A stretch of DNA of 64,000 nucleotides from Rhea pennata. Lineage: Eukaryota > Chordata > Aves > Rheiformes > Rheidae. The stretch is taken from contig NC_084667.1 in NCBI RefSeq assembly GCF_028389875.1, positions 65,078,570-65,142,569 on the forward strand. The letters run 5' to 3'. A model generated the notes under the pieces. The model did not search any database. It saw only the letters and a list, made by a program, of their open reading frames with translations, and was not told the DNA's origin. Positions 13,601-26,589 of this stretch are shown piece by piece; the first letter of the stretch is position 1; the number at the start of each line of letters is the position of its first letter. Both the position numbers and the translations under genes were made by a program.

Positions 13601-16600
13601 GCTCTCTAACTCCTGCTCTCACAATGGAAGCTAAAAGCCATGATCAATTAACTAAATTCCACCTAAATACCCTGTTCTAGTAGCTAAACACCCTGAAAGG
13701 CCAAGAGCCAACCCCAAGAAGCACAGGGAGTCAAACAAAATGCAGACCAGGTGAATAAGTTCAAGGTGTCTAATAGAGAATTAGATGCTTAAATAGTTTG
13801 GGACAGCTGTGCCTAAGCCTCCAGGTCCAACCTCGGTGCGGTGGGCCCAACCTCCACCAGGCTCCTTTTGAACTCCGCAGCCTTCATCTGGAAATCCTCC
13901 TCCACAACGTGTGCCTGGCTAGCTCAGGGTGCTTCCAGAGTGGCTGGGTGCTCTCTTCTTCCTTCTCTCCTCTCTTCTCTCTTTCCTCCTTAGCCTTTGC
14001 TCACCAGCACAGGCACAAGAGGAATTGCACTAAAAATGTCATGGCGTGTGTTGTGGCTGTCATTGCTCGGAGCCAGCCCTGAGACAACCCATCTGAGTTC
14101 AAAGCATTTCAGCATCAGAGGAAAGCTGGTTTGTCTCCCAAAATAGCTACCACACATGACATGACGAATAGCAAAGCTCATTACCTGGGTCATGTTCTGG
14201 GGCGTAGCTGGCAAATGCCTCTGCGAGAGAAAATCCTGTCTGTTAAGAAATGCCCTTCACCAGCTCTAAACCTGCTTTTCCTGGGCAGGGAAGAGCTGGG
14301 AGTTGTGGTAGACCTGTCTGATTAATGCAAAGATGAGCAGGACCCTTCTCATAGGTGTGAATACTGCTCAGCGGGAGCAGGCTGCAAACACCTTTTTTAT
14401 TTCCTCCCTCTCTCTTTTATTATTGCTTAGCCAGTAAATCTGGGTCACCTTTTCCTTCTTTCCTCTTTTTCTTTCTTTCTGTTTTTTTTTGTTCTCTTCT
14501 TTGCTTTTTGAAAACTCTGAGGAGAGAAAAAATATATGAATAAAATGAAGAATAGAGGGAGAGAGATTTGCTTTTCATGTATTCTCTACATATTTTATTT
14601 TGGAGATGCACAGATTTTCCAGAGGTTGTTTTGTTTGTCTCAGCCTTGAGGAAGAGAAGTGGGAAAAAAAGAGCATCAATTCACCCAGAGAAAGATGAAG
14701 CTGTGTTAGCTTGGAGCCCTGATGCTGGTTTGGCTGGGCCCGTTGGCCATGCTTGTGCTCAGGCTGTGCGAGATGTGCTACCTGAGCTCTTCCAGTCAGG
14801 AAAACTTCCCAGCTTGGACTAACCCCAGTTTTTTAAGGGTCTGAGGCTGCTGCTATAAGAATTCTTGTCTGTGGCTAATGAAAAGAGTTTTCCTCCAGAG
14901 CTGGGGGCGAGATGAACAGAGATTTCTAAATAGAAAGAGCAAGGAGATCTGCTGGCAGCCTTGGATGGAAGAAGTCATAGGTAGTGTGTCACCCCGGGAA
15001 ACCTGCATTTAGCTGTGACCCACAAGCTCCTTCTGGATCGTAACAATCAAGTTTGGGAAGAAAGATCAGGTTTATTCAGTTTAGGTGCCAGTTCAGCATA
15101 ATCCCAAGGCAGGAACTGAAAATTAAGCACATCTTTATGCGCTTTGCTGAATATCGCCCTTGCTTAAGTGCCCTGTTGTCGCTTAGGTGGCCTGCTATCG
15201 GGGCCTTGTTTGACTCAACAGACGATGGGGCAAGGTAGAGTAGCATCTGCGTGAAGAGAGCCTAGTCTGTCTTTGGTGATAATCTGCTGAAGCAACTCTG
15301 GAGATGAATTTAACCCTTTTTTTATTGTCGCTGAGACAAAGCATGCCAGCAACCATGCAATTCCACAAAGGATGGTTTTATTCCTGGGAACCGGATACCC
15401 ATGGATCTTCAGGGTCAGCAGCACCTTTGTTTGCTGTTACTAGTGTTAATATTTGGTCCTGTGGGACATCTTGAGTTCGTGTTGTTTCTCATTAATAACA
15501 GCCTTTGTGTAGTCTTCACTTTGCTGGGAGGAAAGGCTAATGCAACACTCACTGCGCTACCGCTGCTGGCTGGGAGTTGTCAATAGGTCATAAATAAATC
15601 TACCACCACACAGGAAAGACAATGAGATTATACATACTCCTACTACTGCCAATTACAGTAAGAGCAACAATTATAAGGTAGCACTCCTACAGCTACCCTA
15701 CGGAGAAAATGAGAGGAAAATGTTCCATTAGCCTAATGAAGAGAATGTGGTAGAGCTACAGTCAAATTTTCTCACTATTAGCCCCAACTGTGTGCCACTA
15801 ACACACAAGGGAAGCAGGAGTCATAGGGTAACAATTAAAGCTTCTGACAATTAACCCCTATGATGTACATGCCTCTAACCCGATGAGAAAATTAAAAAGA
15901 GGCACGTTTACATTTTCTCGCCGCTAGCTCCCAGAATGTACAATGTGGCATTTGCACATGACAATGAAAGTTTCTCACCAGTGAGACCTGTGAAATGCCA
16001 GGCGTGTTGCAGATTTGGTGTTAAATGCTCTTGGGAGTGCTGGGGTGACGAGAAGGCATGCAGAGATGGCTTAAATCCCCTCTCCTTTAACACAGATGAA
16101 AGAGCTGCTGGTACATTTCCTCGTTAGTAGGAGCAAAGGATGGAAATGCTTTGGATAATTTTCCAGTGTCCAGCTCCTGCAATATCCCAAGAGGAGAAGA
16201 GAGAAGAAATATCAGCTTTGGAAGTAAAAAAAGGAAACGCAGGAAATATCCAGCTGGATTCATATAGACTATTAGGGCAAAAGGACAATCTGAGCCATAG
16301 CTCATGGTATCCACTGGTCTCACCAAAAGAGCGTGGAGTGATTTGGTCTGTACAGCTGTAAGTATTCTCCAGTCTAGTACTTCACTAAGATTTACTCTAC
16401 CATGCTACCTGAAATACTACTGTTTCCATGGCTTTTTAAGGCAAGGGAAAGACAGTGGTATCTTGAAAACTGTCCTGCTGCAAATGTTAGGTGTGTTGAT
16501 TTTTAATGGTGGCTCTTAAAGTACATTGTGAAGTCATAGAACAACTTCCATGTAAAAAATCCTGGAGAAAAATTCAAAATCTATAGTAACATAGACCCAG

Positions 16601-18160
16601 GCTCTCTCTTCACAGCAAGGAGTTGGACAACAAGCCCCCAGCATGGCACAACACCTGGGGAAGTGGATTGGTGACACCTATACCACTTCGCTGCTGCGGC
16701 ACATTGTCCTGCACTTGCTCATCCAAGATAATAGCTCTAAGTTCTGTTGCTTCAGAGATGGCTCTTTTGCTCAACCCTTAACAATATGAAGCAGAGGGAC
16801 ATGTTAAGGTTACATCTGAAGATGTACTCAGATGGAAGAATCTTAAATATCCCTCCTTCTCCCCAAGAAAATCCTATTCATTGAGAAGGAAAATCATATC
16901 AGGTGGGAAGCTGGAGCTGGAAGGAGCTGGAGGAGGAAGATGACAGCTATGAAACTACATCAGTCTCCTCTGGAGACTTTTACATGAGTTAGGGGCTGTA
17001 GGACTCAACTTCACTGCTCTAAATGATTTATGTAGCAATTTCAGAGCTGACAGGCACTAAATGGCAAATCTGAATTCCACTTTTAGCCCTGTTAAGAGAT
17101 AAGGAATAATGATTATTATAATTATGATGTGGTTACTTTATTGGTTAAATTAACATTTCATTGTTGGGGTTGCTGTGCAATATACAATATTATTTTACCT
17201 ACTGTGCCATCAAAGTCATCTTGTCACAGCAACAGCATGGCAGCATGGAAAAAGCCTTTTAACAAGTAAGTAAATACATGCCTTTGGGGAAGTCAGGGTG
17301 ATAATTATGTCAGCTTCAATACATTTGAGGGTGAAAAAAGGCTAAAAATAAGTTGAAACAAAAATGATAGAAAATATTGAATGTTTTAAATAAAGTTGCT
17401 GATATTAAAAGGGGACAAGGAATTTCTCTGAGCCTTAGAAATGTGATTTTAATGCAGTGATCTTGCTTGCTCCTTGCACCAGATGTCAATAGCCCAACTA
17501 TTCACACTGCTAGGGTTGCTTTAGGCTTACAAGGATGGGTAAAGGGATCCTAGATCCATTCTCTGGTGACAAGCAAAGATTTATTGTTATTGCCAAGTAA
17601 AATGGAAGGGACGGTCTCTTCCATATGTGATCATGCTTTTTCAAAAAAAAAAAAAAAAAAAAAAAGGCAAGAAAAAAACTCGTAGGCACATTTCCTCTCC
17701 ATCCTAAATTAGTGTATGATGATGCTCTAAGTTTCACTGCAGAATATAAACTAACTGGATGCTCACAGGAGCACCTGTGGATTCTAAGCTTGAGCAAGTT
17801 TTTAGATTGTGCTTGTCTGAAATTTTCTGGTAGCACTGTGCAAGACAAAGCAAAGAAGGTCCTTACTTCTGAGCTACACCATCACCCAGACACAAGAGAG
17901 AAAGTAGGAACACTGGAGAGGAGCCACAGAAGGAGGAAAAGAGGGGACACCAGAAGGGTGTTTTATGCCAATTTTGGGCCATCAGGAGGAAAAGGAAGCA
18001 GTGTTTCCCAGTAGGCACCAAAGTCATGCAGCAGTAGCTTTGCTGGCCTGAATGGTCTGACTGGAATTCAGTATGATGCAGCTTTGGAGATCAAGATGGG
18101 TCTCAGCCACCATCCCAGATCTTACGGCTACATATAGGAATAGATATTTTTCATCTATAG
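10602..18160. other. Intergenic sequence, no gene recognised
   Basis: No coding region, RNA gene or well-preserved repeat was recognised. Pyrimidine-rich tracts occur at about 13,950-13,995 and 14,450-14,490, and a run of 23 A lies at 17,643-17,665. The ORFs present are short and resemble nothing I know. Confidence 0.6.
17643..17665. repeat. Poly(A) tract
   Basis: Twenty-three consecutive A residues. No retroposed gene or LINE body was recognised on either side, so it is listed only as a homopolymer run. Confidence 0.9.
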
Positions 18161-18270
18161 CAACAATCCCCAAACCTTTTAATTCCGAATCCCAGGGATG
18201 GTGTCCCCCGTTCGGACAGCTGAGATTAGAGCCCTACCCAGAAACACGAGCCCTGGCTTGGGAACCACTG
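18161..18270. mobile_element. Possible small hAT-like inverted-repeat element
   Basis: The left end (CAACAATCCCCAAACC) and the reverse complement of the right end (CAGTGGTTCCCAAGCC) align without gaps, and every mismatch is a transition, as expected of an old terminal inverted repeat. The right-hand form resembles the CAGTGGTTCCCAAACC ends of Charlie-type hAT elements. The 110-bp size suits a non-autonomous copy. The putative 8-bp target sites (ATCTATAG and CACTGGAG) match at only half the positions, so support is modest. Confidence 0.35.
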
Positions 18271-21200
18271 CACTGGAGCCAGCACTGCTATGAAGGAGAG
18301 GGAGAAACTACTGCACTTAATCGCTGTAATTATTCTTCCAGTTGAAACCATTCAATTGGGCTCTAACTGGGCATATTTCCTTGCCTTTTCCCCCGATCGT
18401 TTCATTCAACAGATGCACAAGTGCTTTATTATCTATAAAATAAAATCTGCGAGAGAAGTCAGAAGATGGATGTTTCATGATGGGTGTATGATTTGCCTCC
18501 TCTCCTCCAGTTCAGCTTCCTCTCCTTCCCTTTCTCCACTGCTGATTTAAAATCAAAAAGTTCAGTGGAAATTGTAGCTATTCTTTTTTCAAGCTATCGA
18601 ATATCCCATGTGTATTTGATCACTATATTCAATTACACTTCCACTTAAACAATACCCACACACTAGTTTGCATCTGTATAAAGCTTTGATTGGACACTTT
18701 GACCCGATTATTTGCTGTGTGCTCTGGTCTCCATGTATAAAATCAGCAGGACTGTTGCATAAAGCACATGTCAAGTCAGCCATATGCATAAAATGACATT
18801 ATTTTCAAGAGAACTTGATTTGGAATCAGGAAAAATCCCTTGCAGTGTGCATTTCCTAAAGGGAATGAGTCCTGGGGGAAGAAAGCTTTCTCTTGAGTGC
18901 AATCTTCAAAACTTGAGTTTCCTTTCATTAGGCTGGGAGTGGGAAATATGATTTTTTTTCACAATAAAATGCTTGTTTCCGCTGGTCTTCCCCCGGAATG
19001 GTGCAGTCTGACCAGAGCAGTTGAAGAGAAGACTAATCTATCTCCAACACTTCAATAAAATGTAAATGTTTGTCATAATAATGCCTCCATTGTTAGTACC
19101 AAACCGGGATTTTTCAACCTCTGACTCCCAGCAATGACTAGCTGAGTAGCAACAGCATAGTGCTGAAAGAATTTTTCAACAGCAATTTGCTTGTTCCAAT
19201 TTGCTTTTCAGGGTTGCTGATCAGGATTGCTAGAGAGCCTGTAAAAGGATCTCGTTCTATTAATTCGGCCCAGCCTCTCCTCTTGTTCTAGTCATATTTA
19301 GTTTCTTCGGTAGTTCCACTGAGTAAGTTAATTGAATTAGAAGTGCCACCAGGAGCCTGCGTGCAGATCTACGGTTTCATGTATAAACCCAGCTCCCTTC
19401 GGCTGCAGAAACAGATACGTGCACCTGTTGAGAAGGTGAAGAAATGTCTAGAGATGACTTATTCCCCTGACGATAGCCCCTGATTCTCTTCTCAGGTTGG
19501 TCTGACAATAAAAGTACCCTAAGCTGGCACACTAGGCTGTATCAGTTATATGCCGGCATGTTCTTTAGACAAACACAAGCAAGATGGAGAAATATAATCA
19601 GTGAATTAGAAAAAAGATTGAAAGTGCAGTGATTTGAAAAGTGGTTTTGTAGGAATGCATCGATGTAACTCCATGCCGATTGTCTCCCTCTGACCTGAGC
19701 CTAAATGTGTCTGTTTAAGCAATTTTCTTTTTCTAATTGCTTAATCTGCAATCACAGCTCACGCACAAATATTGATAAATAAAATGATACCAACTGGATT
19801 CTGACCTTTTTCTACTGGTGCAAAGCCTTCTAATTTTCACTTAAGCATGGGGTTCAATATAGACACCCCTTTTCTATTATAAATGAAAACAAAGTCATAA
19901 TTCGTGCTTTCTATTGGATTTCCATGAGCAAAAGGCCCATAAAATTGTGCTCCCAAGCCTGAAAGCTCTTCAGGAGCTGAAAGAAATCCTGTGAGTTAGG
20001 TGTTCAGCTAGCTTTGGAATTTACGTTTGGTCCTTTTCAGAAAAGTCCTTCAAATGGTAAAGTGATTTCCTACACATTTGAGAGCATAATTCTGAATCCA
20101 TTTCAAAGATCTCTTGCACACCTCATATTAATTATTGAGTCTTTTCCCAGGAGGTTCCTCTGCTCACCTGGACCATCCCTGTGAGCCGCTCCAGGCCCAA
20201 CTGGGTAGCTGCTCCATGTGCGGAAGGACCGAAGCTGCTGTGCTGCTATGTTGAGCATGGACCTTGGTATCTGCAGAGGCCAAGTGTTGGTAACAAGAGC
20301 CATTCCCAACCTGCTTCTGTTGCCAAAATTAAGCTACTCCAGCAAGACTCAGCAGAAACATCTTCTAACCAGAGGAGCACTGAATGAAAGAATAAAATAA
20401 CAAGAGCAAAGAACGGGACAGCCAAAATCAAGGCAAGAGAGTGGTGGCTTCTAGCACCGCTCACATGCTGTAAAGGTGCAATGGGAACAAAATGCGAGCA
20501 AGTATGCTCGTGTCCTGCCTACCACCGAGAGACCTGCCGCACAACCAGCACAATATAACTATGCAGCATAAATAAGCAATATATGAGAAGCAATCGCTTC
20601 TGCAGCTACTTTTTGCAGCTGAAGTAGTGGTTTAGTACCACCACTGGGGGGCAGAAAAGGCCTTTGAAGAATATGAGCCTTTTTTCATGAAAATTGCAGT
20701 GTTTCTGAAGTCAAAAAAGTTCTTCCTTTTCTGATTTAGTCCTGTTTATTATGATGATTAATTAGTTGACCTGTTGTGCACCTCAAAACAGAGGTCTGTG
20801 CAGTGGAAGGTGTTTTAAGGTGTCTGTGTTCTAGAAATGCTGCTAGTGGACCAGAAAGAGAAAATATCTGCACAGGAGGAATGTTGGAGATACTTCTGCT
20901 TTGGGAACAAACACCTATTTCTTAAGAAATTAATCAATATATTACTACATATTACAACGAGAAAATAACTTCTAGTGTAATCAGGATAGAATATTGCTGT
21001 AAGTCATGTGTTCAGTAAAAGTTTATTATTACTTGATGGGAAAAATAGCAAGCAAAACCAATAAATGCCATTCAGTTACTAAGTCTTACATACTTTTAAT
21101 CTTATTTATAATATATATATAATATGTTTATGTAATATATACACATGAACAAACATAGACATGCACAGATACTTTAAAAAAGGATTGCCCTCCTTCTCCC

Positions 21201-22499
21201 TCAGATTTTCCTTTTTCCTTAAATCAAAGTGATGCGGTTCAAGGTATTTTCTGTTTCTCATATAATACAACCTAATCTTCCTAAATAATTTAATCTAGTC
21301 ATTAGTTAAATCGAGTCATCAGCTGTCTATCAACAGCCAGGCAGTATAGTGATCAGCATGGGGCTTGTGGGCTTCCGTTTGGTTTTTTTGGTCACTACTT
21401 GTTATAGTATAATGTTAGGCAGACAACACTTTGGCTTATTTTCAAAGCATTTCACCGGCATGTTGTAGAGTTCATATAATCATGCTGGTAAATATATAAA
21501 GTGATTCAAAATCCTCCCCTTTTATTTTTACCAAATCAGGAGTACGTGTAACATAGTTGTTGGAGAGACTCTCAACGTTCCCTCAGCAGCTTCACAGACT
21601 ATCATGTTACTCCAGATTTTGGCATTTCTTAAAAGGGATTTCTTTCTTATACCCACTACACTGTAATGGCTCTTAAGAAGCTGTTACTGTCTAGAGCATA
21701 AATCCATCTTAGTTTGTGTATTATTGACCTGATAAAGTGTGATGGGGGCCTCCAACGAGCTGGGGAAGGGGGATTTTGCAGGGGACCAGGAGGCCACACT
21801 TGCAAATGCTTAGGAAATTTTCACTGGAAATGGAAGTAAATAAGGAATCAGGGGTCGAGGCTAGAAGCCCTTCACATGTGAGTACTCACCCTGCAGAGCA
21901 GCTTTTTGGAAGCTCGGGTTATTTGACGTGAGGGTGTAAGAGCACAAACGATGTGTTTGAAGAACGGATTAAAGGTTGCTTGAGGAACGTAAAAACGCCC
22001 AAACACCATCTGATTCTGCAAAGATACGAGTGCATCGTTTCACTTTAGGAGGCTGATTTCAACAGATCCTACTGGCAGGGAATTTCAGTAAGTGCTTTAA
22101 AACTCTCAAGGGGTAAGGTCCTAAGATGGGAATAAAATAAATTTTATCCCCCTCGACGTATAATTAGTATTTATACACAAACAATCCCCCCTAAAATGAG
22201 CAAGTTGAGAGTGAAAATCCTGGCAGCTGCTTTAACCCCCCCCCAAAAAAATCTGCAAAGGGTATCGTACTGCCTTTCCACTTGCAATAAGAAAATACAG
22301 CTTTACGCCCAATCCCGTAAGCAGATTCTCCCCGGCCGACCCAGGATCTGGACCTCACTCCTGTTGGGTGCCCGCTGGGTCTCCTCAATGTCTGGCAGAT
22401 TACATGGATGCAGGAACTCAGTAAAAAATGCAAACATTGGGGAATAAGCAAAGAAAAACTAGATTAGTCAGATGTGGGATAGCCACGGATCACTTGCCT
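18271..22499. other. Intergenic sequence, no gene recognised
   Basis: AT-rich non-coding DNA with no recognised gene. The stretch at about 18,560-19,950 is rich in TAAT and ATTTGCAT-like words and free of obvious repeats. That is compatible with conserved regulatory DNA, but nothing visible in a single sequence proves it. Confidence 0.55.
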
Positions 22500-22519
22500 G
22501 GGGTTTGCAAGGTTTGATT

Positions 22520-24150
22520 TTAGGGGAAGACTTCCGTAATCTGTTGTGATGTATTTTCCTCCATGAGCAAGTTGTGGCACAAATTATTGAACGGTGCCAG
22601 TATTAATAGGAGGAGAATAGGAGGAGAAAAGAGATTTTTAGCGAAAGGCAACGCGAATCGTAAGGAATGGCATTTCAGCAGATTACGCTGGAAAACGTTG
22701 CGCTCTATCAGCTTTTCCAAAATCGGAGATCTTTTGCACGCACCACGCGCCGCTCTGCAAAAAAACCAGCAGCTTTGTAGGGACCGAGGGAAAACGCAGC
22801 CGTGGAAGGCGGCCCCGTCCCTTCGGCACGTTAGGCACGGCGCAGAAATTGCAGGTGGCCGCAATATCTCGTTTTCGAAGACGAACAGGCGCCGGCGCGC
22901 CAAGATCATTGCTGCCGCGGCGGAGCTGCGCGTCCCGTTACGTAAGAAGCAAACTCCGTTTGGCATTCAATTGACTTTCTAACTTAGGAGACAGGACTTT
23001 ACCTCTTCAAATAGAGAAAATAGATTGCATTCTTGGCCCGCGCTTTAAAAGGTTATGGAGAATAAACGCACACCCTGGTAGCGTTCTGGTGAGCTCCCTA
23101 ATCTCGGTTGCACTTTGTCAGAACGAGGTAACTGGTAGTTAAGTGAAATACCTTAGATCAAAGGGGGATTAATCGCCAGCTGAATCCTTGCTGAATAAAC
23201 CTGTCATTCAAGAAAATTATTTCCACTGAACTTAGCAGCGGATTGAAGGTATTTGCATAACAGGGACCAACGTGCTTCAGCCAGGTTAAAAGGTTCAGAA
23301 TTCATCCAGTGTTTAGCTTTTTGGCTCCTTTTCCTTTCACCGGCCCTGTACAATGGTTTTTAATCTGATAATGCAGCTAACTATCTAAATGATGTCCGAA
23401 CAGGAAAGTATTGCAAAGTTTGCATGAGGGATGGATCAATTTCACTTTCAGGAACTCCTAAATCTGATTTGTCGGAATTTAAGATGTAATCCTTAAAAAA
23501 AAAAAAAAAAAGAAGAAGTCCCTTAAAGCCGAGGGCTGTTTATTAACATCTTTTTTTTTTTTTTTTTTTCCTTCTTCTTTCTTTTTTTCTTTTTATTTGA
23601 CCTTTGTCGCGGGAGCAGCTCGTCCTGCCTGCTGCCTTCCCCGGGGCGCCCTCCGATCGGTTCGTGCGGGGTTGGAGGCACGGCGGCGAGGGGTTCCCCG
23701 GAGGGCCGCGGGCGCGGGGATCGGGACGTGCGCGCCGGTGCGACCAGCTCGGGGGCGGGGGTGGGGGGGACTTTCTTTTTAAGCCCGTTTTCCCGAGGTC
23801 GGGATGAATTCCCGTGTAAGTGAGCCGGCTGTAATTAAATAATCGGACCCAACAGGCTTCCATCGTTTTCGCGGATCAGCCCTCCTAAGAGCTTTAGGGC
23901 TTGTTCAGTTTTTGTCACACGGTCGTGCCAACGTTTTTAAACCGAATTATCTGTTTTATTGTTGCTGCTTTTCGCTGTGACTTCTTGCGGAGAATTCATT
24001 TGCGGCGGAAGAGAAAGCAAGGGGTCTGCTGCGGCCGTGGGGCAGCGGCTTCTGGATCTGCACTTTAAGAACTGCTGAAAAGCGCACTTTAAAAAACACG
24101 CAGCTTGCCGGCGAGTGCTTTCTTGTCACCTCCCTCCCAAGCCTCCCTGG
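22520..24150. promoter_or_regulatory. Orphan CpG-rich block, possible promoter or enhancer
   Basis: Two CpG-dense segments stand out from AT-rich surroundings. One (about 22,735-22,950) includes a GGCGCCGGCGCGCC core and a TTACGTAA palindrome. The other (about 23,605-23,780) includes a GGGGGCGGGGG SP1-like box. They are separated by ordinary sequence. CpG density like this is normally kept only at CpG-island promoters or regulatory elements in vertebrates. No known first exon was recognised on either strand. ORFs of 139 codons (plus, 22,563-22,982) and 148 codons (minus, 22,520-22,966) overlap here and resemble nothing known. A non-coding transcript start is the simplest guess. Confidence 0.4.
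23495..23596. repeat. A-rich/pyrimidine inverted repeat
   Basis: Seventeen A followed by GAAGAAG (23,495-23,518) faces a pyrimidine tract (19 T, then CCTTCTTCTTTC and more T) about 30 bases downstream. The GAAGAAG/CTTCTTC blocks and flanking A and T runs could pair with a few mismatches. The pyrimidine tract is uninterrupted for about 46 nt. Confidence 0.6.
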
Positions 24151-26589
24151 GGTTCATCCACCTCTCCTACCTTTCGGGCGTATGGAAGGATGTCAACCTA
24201 CACGGCGGACGTCAGATTTCATAATCAGATTTTGACAATAAATGGAATTCAGCTACTTCGGCATCTAGAATGCGCCTGACACCATTCATTCTTTCAGTGG
24301 GAGCAGCTCATATTCATTGCAAACTCAAAGCATCTTTCAACTTAAAAAAATTGCAAAGAATGGTTATCAAAGAAAATGAATAAAATCCATATTGAGATAA
24401 TTTTTTAGAAAATGATTGAAGTTTTAACCCAAGAAAGGACTCTTAGAGTTTCTTATAGCTTAGAATAAGAACATGTCAATCACGATTAAGCTTCTGGAAT
24501 TGGAATCCCTTTGAAATGCAGCTGTTTCTTCTTTAATTGTGGCAGCGGACTCAAAAGAAAAGAAAGGTCCAGCCTTAAAGATGAGTAAGGAATACAAAAT
24601 AGCTCAGGATTAGTTGTGGAGTTCAAAGGTCGCTAATTACACTAAGGAGTTCCCAGACACAGGGAAAACATTAAACAGGTCACCTACCAAATGGGAAACA
24701 GAGTTTGACTTAAAAAAAAAAGAAGAAGAAGAAGAAGAAAAAAAAAAAAGAAAAAAAAAAGAGGTCCTGAAGGATAGATAGGTTTCTAGAGAAAATCAAA
24801 AGCATCGCATAGTGAGAGCACCTGATCTCAATGGGAAGAAAATGGGCTGGTTTAGTTCACTGCTGATGCATGTTGCTACAGGTGGCATTGGGCTTTGAGA
24901 AAATTATCTAGAGCTTACCCAGGCTTTTAGAAATCTTGGAGGGGGGGTGGCAGGAGGCAATGAAACATCTGATTTCCAGTTGCAGTGCTGGAGGTAAGCC
25001 CCCGGATCAGCCTCCACGAGGGCTCATGTCTCCCCAACAGTGTGTGACTTGTTTTGGTGAGGATGAGCTGTCTGTACAGGTGGGCACATCTTGGACGGAA
25101 AGCTTTTTGCCAGGCTTCTTGGATGCACTATTGCAGGGGCAATGCTCAGCTGCGGACTGGGAGGTGGATCTTCATGACCAAGGACTTGATTCCCTCAGGA
25201 CCTTTGGTGCACACTTAATTCCAAGCTCCTCTCTGGTCATGTTGACTTGAGCTGCACTGATGGGGCTGCTGTTCCTCCTGGCGCCTGGCACACATTTCAG
25301 CCCTTTCTGGGTCAGCCCTCAGGCTCCAAGGATGCTGCTTTCTGCTGAAAGCTTTATGAGGATATGCTGCTATTTGTCCTTGCTGGGGGAAGAACTGCAG
25401 TAAGAAACAAACCTTTGGTCCTCTGGATCTAGGGTGCAGGTGGAGAGAGACAGGGCTTTTATCTCCAGTCTTGCAAGAGCATTTTTTGGAGAACAGAGCC
25501 TTTATTCTCCTAAATCCTGCTCTCCTGCCCAGATCACCATTTTATTCCAGTAAAAATTGGTGGATCTTAGATTGGAAGATCTTAGGGGAAAACAAGATTT
25601 GTGGAAATAAGGAAGGGAAATTCTAGATAATCCGAGAGATGCATCTATCAGTGGTTTGCACTGGGCCCACAGAGGGTCCTACTCATGCCCAAGGTATCTT
25701 TATCAGTGGTGTCTGTTGCAGTGAGACTGGAACTTAAGCCTCTATTCTCCGTCCCCTGCACGTGAATAACTTGGGTTGACATCAAAGGAACTGAGTTTAG
25801 GAACAACCCCAAGGTGCTCCTGTGTGATTCCCACTGACAGCCACATACTAGAAAGGCATCTACCCCAACCTCTTCCAAGGAAGCTTGCACTTCCCAAACT
25901 GGAACACACAAAACTTTCATCTAAAGGCTCCTACAGGGAAAACAGCTGCAGTGGTGCTCTAGGGACAAGCACAGCTTCCTGATGCTGATCTCCACCCTAG
26001 AAGGTGCTGTCGGTAGTACATGGTATTTTGTGCATGCTGACTATTCTTGCTTTAGATGCAGCAAGGCCAGCTCCAGGTGCCAGTTGAGCTCTAGACTACT
26101 TCCCTCAAACTGGGAGTTGAGGAGGAGGAGTTGCTTCCAAGGGGTGGACAACGCACCAAGAGGGGAGATTCCTTGGGATTTAGTACTGAATATGCTGAAG
26201 GAGCCAGCTGCCAGTGGGACTGTGAAAGGCAACATCGGGGACGGTGTCAGTAAAACAAGGCATTGAGAATCCTGTTAAAGAAAGGAAGAGGAACAGAAGC
26301 AAATTTCAGTATGTTCAGAAAGCTGGTAAGTGGGAGCCTATGAGAAATAAGTCAAAGAGACAAGGCAGCTCAGGGGAATGGGTGTTTTTCAAAGCAACAG
26401 GATGAAAGATCAAGTATAAAGTAGGTGGTAGTGAAGGAAAGATAGCAAGTATAGTAAAGCACAAAGTGGAGTTACACACAAGCTCTGTTACGACCTAAAA
26501 CTCCAGTAGGGCTTGTATAATTAAGACAAAAAGTGTGACAAATTTCTGAGGATATGCATAAAAGATAACATACATAAGTAAAGGAAAGC
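24151..26589. other. Intergenic sequence, no gene recognised
   Basis: Apart from the A/GAA tract I see no gene, RNA or repeat family. The ORFs at about 24,936-25,250 and 25,982-26,266 are short, with no recognisable motif. Confidence 0.55.
24712..24760. repeat. A-rich (GAA)n low-complexity tract
   Basis: A run, six GAA units, then two further A runs broken by single G residues: a pure purine strand of about 50 nt. Confidence 0.9.
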
